Shown in pieces: positions 7,912 to 12,634 of a stretch of 13,822 nucleotides of DNA. The notes beneath the pieces were generated by a model, which was given only the letters and a program-made list of their open reading frames with translations, searched no databases and was not told where the DNA came from. The DNA is from Sediminibacterium ginsengisoli (GTDB lineage: Bacteria > Bacteroidota > Bacteroidia > Chitinophagales > Chitinophagaceae). The first letter of the stretch is position 1. Each line of letters opens with the position of its first letter. The DNA lies in NCBI GenBank assembly GCA_943326215.1, contig CALPSK010000004.1, positions 1 through 13,822 on the forward strand, given 5' to 3'. The translations under genes were made by a program, and so were the position numbers.

Positions 7912-8415
7912 ATGTCACATTCACACACAGACCACGAAGCGCATAACGCAGAAGCGATGGCGGAAATTAAAAAAGTAACCATCATTTTATCGGTATTTAC
8001 TATTATTGAATTAATCTTAGGTTTCTGGATGATTAGCTTGACTTCTGATGCATTAATATTAGCTATTAAAGGAACCATTGTTATTTTAATGATGGCCAAG
8101 GCTTTTTATATTGTTGCTTATTTTATGCACTTAAAGCATGAAGTAAAAAACTTAATCATGACTATTATTGTTCCATTATCATTATTTGTATGGTTTATTG
8201 GTGCTTTCTTATGGGATGGTAGTTCATTTAGAAATTTACGCAACGATTACGATCCTTATTTTAAAGAACAAGCAACTATTAAAGTGGAGAAGAAGGAGCA
8301 TGGAGCAGCTAAGCATGAAGCCACTGATGCAAAGCATGATGCCCCTGCAGCAAAACATGAAACAATAGGAACAAGTCACGAAACTGCTAAACCAGAAGTA
8401 GAACCCTATTATTAA
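7912..8415 (+). CDS. Cytochrome c oxidase subunit IV family protein with His-rich ends
   Basis: This 167-residue small oxidase subunit resembles the prokaryotic cytochrome c oxidase subunit IV family. It has three helices at about 22-42, 47-71 and 80-100, with the YFMHLKHE signature (70-77) after the second. The first eleven residues hold four histidines. The soluble tail (about 105-167) contains four 7-residue repeats at 133-160: AKHEATD, AKHDAPA, AKHETIG and TSHETAK. The helix core is of normal length and the tail is the extra part. Function beyond stabilising the oxidase is unknown, and the His tails may bind copper or another metal (inference). It is followed by a clear intrinsic terminator. 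Confidence 0.88.
   Translation: MSHSHTDHEAHNAEAMAEIKKVTIILSVFTIIELILGFWMISLTSDALILAIKGTIVILMMAKAFYIVAYFMHLKHEVKNLIMTIIVPLSLFVWFIGAFLWDGSSFRNLRNDYDPYFKEQATIKVEKKEHGAAKHEATDAKHDAPAAKHETIGTSHETAKPEVEPYY
8308..8391 (+). repeat. Four 21-bp coding repeats giving His-containing heptads
   Basis: Four in-frame units of 21 bases lie inside the subunit IV gene and encode AKH-type heptads. The third residue of every unit is His (H135, H142, H149, H156), while the DNA has diverged between units. This period points to local tandem duplication in a disordered tail. Confidence 0.7.
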
Positions 8416-8449
8416 ATAGTAAGCTTTTAAAATTATAACGCATAAAAAT

Positions 8450-8480
8450 AAAACCACCTCAATTAAAAAGGTGGTTTTTT
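8450..8480 (+). terminator. Rho-independent terminator after the subunit IV gene
   Basis: A 10-bp perfect stem pairs AAAACCACCT (8450-8459) with AGGTGGTTTT (8469-8478). The loop has nine bases, and the T-run on the plus strand is six long (8475-8480). It lies 35 bp after the subunit IV stop and 12 bp before the sco start. The sco gene would therefore need read-through or a promoter that I do not see in this gap. Confidence 0.8.
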
Positions 8481-8491
8481 AAATAGTAAAG

Positions 8492-9304
8492 ATGTCTAAG
8501 AAATCCATTTACGGTTTATTAATTGCACTGGTAATACCAGTAGCCTGTTATTTGTGGTTGAAATCGGCAAGTGATACCGCTGTTATTATGCCACGCCATT
8601 ATTTATTAGACACCGTTATGGAGCAAGTAGTAGATGGCAAACAAAAATCGGATAGCCTTTGGCATAAAACCAAGAATATAGAATTAGTGAATCAATTGGG
8701 CGATACGGTTAATTTGTATGACCAGCAAGGCAAAATAATTATTTTGGATTTATTTTTTACAAGCTGTCCTAGCATTTGCCCAAGGCTTACTAGTAATATG
8801 AGTAAGCTGCAACAATCTTTTTCTAGAGGAGGAGATGTACGCAAAAAGGTAGACACTTCTATTGTTCATTTTATGTCCATTAGTGTTGATCCAGTTAGAG
8901 ACAGTGTGCCTGTATTAAGGGCCTATGCCAATAAGACGGGCGTGATTGCCGACAACTGGTGGCTACTCACAGGTAATCGCGATTCTATTTATAAGTTTGC
9001 TTTTGAGGAATTGAAAGTAGATCAATTTAGTCAAGAACCTATTAGCCCCGATTTTGTGCATACAAGCCGCTTTATTTTAATTGACAAAAAAATGCAAGTG
9101 CGTGGTTACTATAATGGATTAGATTCTACTTCCATTTTAAAGCTCGCAAAAGATGTAGGGTATTTAATGCTAGAAAAAGATAAGACCAAGAAAAATAAAA
9201 TATTTCAAGACATTATAGACCTAAGCTGGCTATGGCTAATAATAGCCTTACTAGTAAGTGGTTTTGTTTACTATTTTAATACTAATTTTAATAAGAAAAA
9301 TTAG
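8492..9304 (+). CDS. sco: SCO1/SenC family copper chaperone for the CuA site
   Basis: This 270-residue Sco protein has a thioredoxin fold. Sco proteins deliver copper to, or reduce, the CuA cysteines of subunit II during oxidase assembly. The copper-binding residues are C92 and C96 (CPSIC) and H190 (FVHTSRF). The VDPVRDS stretch (132-138) and the DNWWLLTG stretch (154-161) are typical of the family. An N-terminal helix (about 6-24) anchors the domain on the periplasmic side. A second hydrophobic segment near the C-terminus (about 243-262), followed by KK, suggests anchoring at both ends, unlike classical Sco proteins with one N-terminal anchor. The gene follows the subunit IV terminator and is 5 bp before a 39-codon ORF. 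Confidence 0.93.
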   Translation: MSKKSIYGLLIALVIPVACYLWLKSASDTAVIMPRHYLLDTVMEQVVDGKQKSDSLWHKTKNIELVNQLGDTVNLYDQQGKIIILDLFFTSCPSICPRLTSNMSKLQQSFSRGGDVRKKVDTSIVHFMSISVDPVRDSVPVLRAYANKTGVIADNWWLLTGNRDSIYKFAFEELKVDQFSQEPISPDFVHTSRFILIDKKMQVRGYYNGLDSTSILKLAKDVGYLMLEKDKTKKNKIFQDIIDLSWLWLIIALLVSGFVYYFNTNFNKKN

Positions 9305-9309
9305 GTTTA

Positions 9310-9429
9310 ATGTTTAATTGGAATGAGCTTAGAGGCAAATATAAACAAGAAATAAGAGTAGGAATAGTTGTATTTCTAGCCTATATGTTAATGAGTGTTA
9401 TAAAATTTTATTATATTTATTATAAATAA
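9310..9429 (+). CDS. Small single-helix membrane protein, 39 aa, between sco and the DUF420 gene
   Basis: This short ORF starts with ATG 5 bp after the sco stop, ends in TAA, and lies 17 bp before the DUF420 gene. The product begins MFNWNELRGKYKQEIR, basic and hydrophilic, then has one helix of about 20 residues (17-36), and ends in aromatic and basic residues (FYYIYYK). The positive N-terminus and Trp/Tyr at the borders suggest a real membrane protein with its N-terminus in the cytoplasm. I do not recognise a family. Its place among assembly genes recalls the tiny extra subunits or assembly factors of other heme-copper oxidases, such as subunit IIa of Thermus ba3 or CcoQ/CcoS of cbb3. That parallel is inference only. 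Confidence 0.5.
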   Translation: MFNWNELRGKYKQEIRVGIVVFLAYMLMSVIKFYYIYYK

Positions 9430-9446
9430 GAATTAATTTTTAAAAT

Positions 9447-10031
9447 ATGTTGGAACCTATTTTACAAAAGAACGATAAGCAAGCGAAATTATTAATTGGA
9501 GTATTTTCGGTAGTTGTATTTGTAGCCGTAAGCTTTTTAACTAAGTTTACCATTACAGTAGAACTACCCTTTGACAAACATATATTTGCCTTAGCGAACG
9601 CCATCATCAATGCTACAGTAGCTATTTTATTAGTAGCAGCTCTGGTGGCAGTGAAGCAAAAAAAATATACAGTGCATAAAAATATTATGCGAACGGCACT
9701 TTTTTTATCGGTATTATTTTTAGTCTCTTATATCGCACATCATTTATTAGCAGGGGAGACGAAGTTCGGTGATACCGACCATGATGGTATTGTAAGTATT
9801 GCAGAACAAGCAGTAGTAGGTAACTTAAGAGCCTTCTACTTTATTTTATTATTTACCCATATTATTTTAGCGGCTACCAGTTTACCTTTTATATTATTTA
9901 CGGCTTACCGTGGTTTAACCAGCGAATTTGAAGACCATAAGAAAATAGCAAGAAGAATCTGGCCTATATGGTTTTATGTAGCAGTTACTGGGCCCTTGGT
10001 GTATTTAATGATATCGCCTTATTATAGCTAG
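9447..10031 (+). CDS. DUF420 membrane protein, probable oxidase assembly factor (CtaM-like), with EF-hand loop
   Basis: This 194-residue DUF420 protein has about five helices (14-31, 47-68, 80-97, 128-152, 173-190). The family includes CtaM of Staphylococcus aureus, needed for assembly of a heme-copper oxidase. Histidines sit at or near helix ends (H45, H77, H98, H99, H138, H164) and could contact heme. Between helices 3 and 4 is an inserted loop, D109-T-D-H-D-G-I-V-S-I-A-E120. It matches a canonical 12-residue EF-hand calcium loop at positions 1, 3, 5, 6, 8, 9 and 12. It lies at the end of the oxidase cluster after sco and the 39-codon ORF. Its stop overlaps the stop of a convergent minus-strand gene. 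Role in heme or copper insertion is inferred from family and context. Confidence 0.88.
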   Translation: MLEPILQKNDKQAKLLIGVFSVVVFVAVSFLTKFTITVELPFDKHIFALANAIINATVAILLVAALVAVKQKKYTVHKNIMRTALFLSVLFLVSYIAHHLLAGETKFGDTDHDGIVSIAEQAVVGNLRAFYFILLFTHIILAATSLPFILFTAYRGLTSEFEDHKKIARRIWPIWFYVAVTGPLVYLMISPYYS

Positions 10032-10198
10032 TTTCCTTTATTAGATTTAGCTGTTTTTTTAGCTTTAGTAGTTGATTTGAGATGCTCGCTCTTATGTTTT
10101 GTAATATAGGCACTAATTTCTTGAAAATCTTTTTTAGTCATTTTGCTGGGGCCAATTACAAAGTCAACACCTTTTGGTTCTACAATAATATTTTTCAT
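10028..10198 (-). CDS. Small basic protein, 56 aa, partner of the GNAT-like gene
   Basis: An ATG at 10198 on the minus strand starts a 56-residue frame ending in TAG at 10028. The first part reads MKNIIVEPKGVDFVIGPS, a compact beta-strand-like stretch. It is followed by a likely helix (about 21-37, TKKDFQEISAYITKHK) and a disordered Lys/Thr/Ser tail. The start lies 2 bp after the stop of the upstream 174-aa gene, so both are surely on one transcript. The pattern of a short strand region plus helix plus basic tail recalls small hypothetical proteins of Bacteroidota. I do not know a function. A regulatory or antitoxin-like role is possible given the partner, but there is no clear DNA-binding motif. 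Its stop shares CTAG with the DUF420 stop. Confidence 0.7.
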   Translation of the reverse strand: MKNIIVEPKGVDFVIGPSKMTKKDFQEISAYITKHKSEHLKSTTKAKKTAKSNKGN

Positions 10199-10200
10199 AG

Positions 10201-10725
10201 CTATATATTTTTAGGAAAATATTTATTAATAAGTAGTAATGATTCTTTTGGGTTAATAATCATTTTTTGACCATTTGTATTTACTGCACCTAAAGTTAAT
10301 TCATAATGCTTAATTAAACTTGTTTTGGCATTAAAAGATATATACCCTTCAAACCCATATTCAAAAGACATTTTACAAGCAAAGGCTACCAAATTACCGG
10401 CTACGCCTAAATACATTTTTTGTTTATTTCGGTTAAAATGAGCGGTTTCAAGCAAATCCATAAAAACATGATCGGCTTGTATACTTATGCTTATTAAACC
10501 CTGGATTATATTTTTATTATCTTCTAATGTTAATTTATATATTAAGCGTCCCTTAGTATTAAACTCATTTACCCAATCAAATAACCATTTTTTATTTCCC
10601 TTTAAAATTTTAATATCTTTTTTATTCAATAATGAAATATTTGTTCTAAAGCTATCTCCAGTAATTCTATTTTGTATTGAATTAGTTAGTGTATCAATTG
10701 TAAAACTTTGATTTATTATTTGCAT
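10201..10725 (-). CDS. Hypothetical protein, 174 aa, probable GNAT-fold
   Basis: This 174-residue soluble protein has no signal peptide. The second half resembles the GNAT acetyltransferase fold. A strand, HVFMDLLETA (86-95), leads to KMYLGVAGNLVAFACKMSFE (103-122), which fits the loop and helix that bind the acetyl-CoA pyrophosphate (motif A). The stretch GYISFNAKTSLIKHYELTLGA (127-147) then matches the motif B pattern ending in the typical 'Y-x-x-x-LGA'. The P-loop match (Y-L-G-V-A-G-N) is not the strict Q/R-x-x-G-x-G/A, so activity is uncertain. It is the upstream member of a pair with a 56-aa gene 2 bp away, and 59 bp separate it from the alkyltransferase-like gene. Low GC content fits a hypothetical accessory gene. 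Confidence 0.7.
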   Translation of the reverse strand: MQIINQSFTIDTLTNSIQNRITGDSFRTNISLLNKKDIKILKGNKKWLFDWVNEFNTKGRLIYKLTLEDNKNIIQGLISISIQADHVFMDLLETAHFNRNKQKMYLGVAGNLVAFACKMSFEYGFEGYISFNAKTSLIKHYELTLGAVNTNGQKMIINPKESLLLINKYFPKNI

Positions 10726-10760
10726 AGGTGCAACCTAATAAATCAGTTTAAAGTTTTTTG

Positions 10761-10774
10761 CAGTATAAATACTG
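10761..10774. promoter_or_regulatory. Palindrome upstream of the GNAT-like gene, possible operator or hairpin
   Basis: CAGTAT-AA-ATACTG has 6-bp arms around two bases and lies 35-49 bases upstream of the minus-strand ATG at 10725. It could be an operator of the two-gene module or a small hairpin after the alkyltransferase-like gene. On the minus strand it is followed by CAAAAAAC, which is no T-run. No exact TAnnTTTG box is seen in this gap, so the regulation is unknown. Confidence 0.3.
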
Positions 10775-10784
10775 TGTTTTTGTA

Positions 10785-11132
10785 TTAATATGTCAATTCT
10801 AACATAGGGTCCCAGAAATGTTTTTCGAAATCTACTATGGTTTCGTTTTTCACCTTTATTTTTTCTTTGGCAAGTAGTTCTTGCATAGTTGTAGGAGTTT
10901 CAAAATGCGCCTTACCGCTTAGCATTCCATTTCTATTCACCACTCTATGCGCAGGCACTTTAGGTTTCACCCCATGTGATGCATTCATAGCCCAGCCCAC
11001 CATACGTGAGCTGCCAGCTGTTCCTAAATATTTCGCAATAGCTCCATAGCTAGTAACACGCCCTTTAGGAATAAGACGAACTACATCAAATACATTTTGA
11101 AAAAAATCTTTAGTCTTTGGGTTGTATTGCAT
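10785..11132 (-). CDS. Alkyltransferase-like protein (MGMT-family DNA-binding domain, acceptor Cys replaced by Ala)
   Basis: This 115-residue protein is the DNA-binding domain of the O6-alkylguanine-DNA alkyltransferase family. The active-site motif PCHRV is PAHRV here (P60, A61, H62, R63, V64), so the methyl-acceptor cysteine is missing. Other DNA-contact residues are kept: Y29 in TSYGAIA and the presumed arginine finger R43 in SSRMVGWAM. It therefore cannot repair by direct alkyl transfer. It resembles alkyltransferase-like proteins (ATL), which bind O6-alkylguanine, flip the base and hand it to nucleotide excision repair. Best-known ATLs have Trp at this place. The start overlaps the end of the DUF5522 gene by 23 bp, so the two are probably coupled. 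Confidence 0.9.
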   Translation of the reverse strand: MQYNPKTKDFFQNVFDVVRLIPKGRVTSYGAIAKYLGTAGSSRMVGWAMNASHGVKPKVPAHRVVNRNGMLSGKAHFETPTTMQELLAKEKIKVKNETIVDFEKHFWDPMLELTY

Positions 11133-11322
11133 CAGGATTTTTAATTTCGCTTAATTCCTTTATAACTAATAACCTTGACCTTACAGGCTCAGCTACTGCC
11201 TCGTATGCATAAGGGCAGTGTCTGCAAGCATTACCACAGCAATAGCCTCTTTGCTTATGGTATAATTCTGTAAATACATATTTACCATCTACATCAATAT
11301 AATATTCTACGCCTTCGGTCAT
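11110..11322 (-). CDS. DUF5522 family protein with CC-G-x2-C-x2-C motif
   Basis: This 70-residue soluble protein of the DUF5522 family has the core RGYCCGNACRHCPY, with cysteines C28, C29, C33 and C36 and His35. The Cys pattern suggests a metal centre (Zn or Fe-S), but the family has no established function known to me. The N-terminal part (VEYYIDVDGKYVFTELYHKQ) looks like two beta-strands before the Cys cluster. The last 23 bases overlap the alkyltransferase-like gene in another frame. trmB lies upstream across a 69-bp gap that carries a 16-bp tandem array. Association with a DNA-repair-like protein and a tRNA methyltransferase gives no clear hint of role. Confidence 0.8.
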   Translation of the reverse strand: MTEGVEYYIDVDGKYVFTELYHKQRGYCCGNACRHCPYAYEAVAEPVRSRLLVIKELSEIKNPDAIQPKD

Positions 11323-11336
11323 TTTTTTAATATTCC

Positions 11337-11400
11337 TTTGCTTTAATTTTTAGTTTACTTTAATCTTCGTTTACTTTAGCTTTAGTTTACTTTAATCTTC
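11337..11400. repeat. 16-bp tandem array at the 3' end of trmB
   Basis: Read on the minus strand, four 16-base units follow each other: GAAGATTAAAGTAAAC (11400-11385), TAAAGCTAAAGTAAAC, GAAGATTAAAGTAAAC (11368-11353) and a degenerate TAAAAATTAAAGCAAA. Units 1 and 3 are identical. With flanking bases they give an exact 20-base direct repeat (11349-11368 and 11381-11400). Unit 1 contains the last codons and the TAA stop of trmB. Confidence 0.8.
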
Positions 11401-12237
11401 ATTTGCTTTTACGCCTCTTTCTCTTTTTGCATCGTGGGTTTCTGTTACTTCAAATGCAGCAATCATTTCTTTTAAGGTTTCATCTTTTGTAATGGGCAAT
11501 GCTTTATCAATTTTAAATTGAATATAGTGGATACGATTACTACTAGCAATATTTAATCCCTCATAATAAGTTTTAATAGCACAGCGATCATCCCATTTAT
11601 CCGATTGCATGAACTGGGTTCCATATACATCATCGGTAGCGGTAATTAATGTAAGGCCATAAAGTTCAATGACTGTTTTAGTAAATAAATATAAATTAGG
11701 GCTATCTGTTTTTAAATGTATAATACCACCGGGTTTAAGAAATTGCTGGTATAGTCTTAAAAACTGCGGGTGCGTTAAACGCTTTTTCGCTTTAGATAAT
11801 CTTAATTGAGGATCGGGAAAAGTTATCCAAATTTCATCTACTTCTTCTTTGGTAAAATACTGAATGCTTTGCTCTATCTGCGTTCTAACAAAGGCTACAT
11901 TTTTGATGGCCTCTTTATTCGCAATACTGGCGCCTTTCCAAATTCTATTACCCTTTATATCAAGGCCTAAAAAATTTTGTGCAGGAAATAGGCGCGCTAA
12001 ACCTACCGCATACTCTCCACGCCCGCAAGCCAGCTCCAATATAATGGGCTTATTGGAGGTATTGTTTTTCGAACTATTACTAGCGCTAATTTCAAGCGTA
12101 TCCAATGAAATGGGGTAGTGGCCCAAGCTTAATTTTTCAAAAAAGGCATTCCATTTCCCGGGCATACCCTGTGGGTATTCCAGTACATTCTCGTACTGCT
12201 TAATAGCTGCAAATTTGATCAGTTTTTTCTGGCCCAT
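11392..12237 (-). CDS. trmB: tRNA (guanine-N7)-methyltransferase TrmB
   Basis: TrmB methylates N7 of guanosine 46 in the tRNA variable loop using S-adenosylmethionine. The Rossmann-like SAM site is visible as ILELACGRGEYAVGLA (residues 67-82 from this start). IWITFPDPQ (about 137-145) holds the conserved PDP catalytic loop, and LKPGGIIHLKTD is typical of class I methyltransferases. From the chosen ATG at 12237 the protein has 281 residues and begins MGQKKLIKF, like homologues. An in-frame ATG at 12261 would add eight residues. I prefer 12237 because a promoter box ends just 4 bases before it. The gene probably leads the minus-strand operon. The last bases belong to a 16-bp tandem array, and a 12-bp array lies upstream. 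Confidence 0.92.
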   Translation of the reverse strand: MGQKKLIKFAAIKQYENVLEYPQGMPGKWNAFFEKLSLGHYPISLDTLEISASNSSKNNTSNKPIILELACGRGEYAVGLARLFPAQNFLGLDIKGNRIWKGASIANKEAIKNVAFVRTQIEQSIQYFTKEEVDEIWITFPDPQLRLSKAKKRLTHPQFLRLYQQFLKPGGIIHLKTDSPNLYLFTKTVIELYGLTLITATDDVYGTQFMQSDKWDDRCAIKTYYEGLNIASSNRIHYIQFKIDKALPITKDETLKEMIAAFEVTETHDAKRERGVKANED

Positions 12238-12241
12238 GGGG

Positions 12242-12249
12242 CAAAGATA
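12242..12249 (-). promoter_or_regulatory. Exact TAnnTTTG box immediately before trmB
   Basis: On the minus strand TATCTTTG runs from 12249 to 12242 and matches the Bacteroidota -7 element exactly. Only four bases (CCCC) separate it from the ATG at 12237, so transcription would start at or next to the start codon and give a leaderless mRNA. A TTG lies upstream but only 13 bases away, shorter than the usual 17-23, so the -33 element is not convincing. Confidence 0.45.
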
Positions 12250-12329
12250 AAGATTAGCCATTCAATATCTAGGGCTTTTAGGTTTCATCATAAAATCGTA
12301 TATTAGTGATAATTATAGTTTAATCAATA

Positions 12330-12401
12330 GGGAAAATAAGAGGGAAAGTAAGAGGGGAAATAAGAGGGAAAATAAGAGGGAAAATAAGAGGGAAAATAAG
12401 A
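12330..12401. repeat. 12-bp tandem array, six units
   Basis: Six consecutive 12-base units of consensus GGGAAAATAAGA fill 72 bases. Units 1, 4, 5 and 6 are identical. Unit 2 has G for A at position 7, and unit 3 has an extra G in place of an A. One reading frame is open through the array (Gly-Lys-Ile-Arg type) but is bounded by stops without a start, so it is not coding. It lies in the gap between the divergent trmB and PIG-L genes. Identical neighbouring units suggest recent expansion, and copy number may vary between strains. Confidence 0.9.
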
Positions 12402-12467
12402 GGTTGATTGAGTTTACAGACCCCTATTTATAGGTACTATTAGTAGTAAAATAAATAATATTTTCAC

Positions 12468-12475
12468 TACATTTG
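12468..12475 (+). promoter_or_regulatory. Candidate promoter -7 box upstream of the PIG-L gene
   Basis: TACATTTG matches TAnnTTTG exactly, but no TTG is found 17-23 bases upstream, so only half of the promoter is supported. Transcription would begin near 12480. This gives a leader of about 155 bases for the PIG-L gene, or about 16 bases for the small ORF at 12496. Confidence 0.35.
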
Positions 12476-12495
12476 GTTAAATAATGTAATATGAT

Positions 12496-12612
12496 ATGAA
12501 AATCAGCAAGCTGATGGGGATACAACTCAATCCAATTTTATATCAGGAATATACTATTGCTTATTTAGGTTTTACAACAAACGGAAAATTGGTTCAAAAT
12601 TCAGTATCATAA
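12496..12612 (+). CDS. Possible small ORF, 38 aa, in the leader of the PIG-L gene
   Basis: ATG at 12496 opens a 38-codon frame ending TAA at 12612, beginning MKISKLMGIQLNPILYQ. It lies about 20 bases after a candidate promoter box and 22 bases before the PIG-L start. It has no signal peptide, clear helix or family that I recognise. It could be a leader peptide, a real small protein, the remnant of a lost gene, or chance. Its only support is the position behind the promoter box and its near-fill of the gap. Confidence 0.25.
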   Translation: MKISKLMGIQLNPILYQEYTIAYLGFTTNGKLVQNSVS

Positions 12613-12634
12613 TTCATAAAATAAAAAATTTACT

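Larger units (their letters stand above)
12262..12634. other. Intergenic region between divergent trmB and PIG-L genes
   Basis: This 373-bp AT-rich gap holds the 12-bp tandem array (12330-12401), an exact TAnnTTTG box (12468-12475), a short palindrome ATCAGC-AA-GCTGAT (12502-12515) and a possible 38-codon ORF (12496-12612). I see no tRNA, no insertion-sequence ends and no clear terminator. The stretch 12262-12329 shows nothing recognisable. Confidence 0.6.

Noticed and set aside
10082..10270. 62-codon plus-strand ORF
   Set aside because: It lies opposite the 56-aa minus gene and the end of the GNAT-like gene; the minus frames have a better start, tight spacing and more natural composition.
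10487..10711. 74-codon plus-strand ORF
   Set aside because: It is antisense to the 174-aa gene, with a composition typical of a shadow frame.
11864..12118. 84-codon plus-strand ORF
   Set aside because: It is antisense to the trmB methyltransferase core, which is clearly the real gene.
12330..12401. 12-bp array as a CRISPR array
   Set aside because: Units are directly adjacent, with no unique spacers and far too short for CRISPR repeats; no cas genes are near.
12330..12401. 12-bp array as coding for a Gly-Lys-Ile-Arg repeat protein
   Set aside because: The frame is closed by TAA just upstream (12321) and TGA just downstream (12405), with no start codon.
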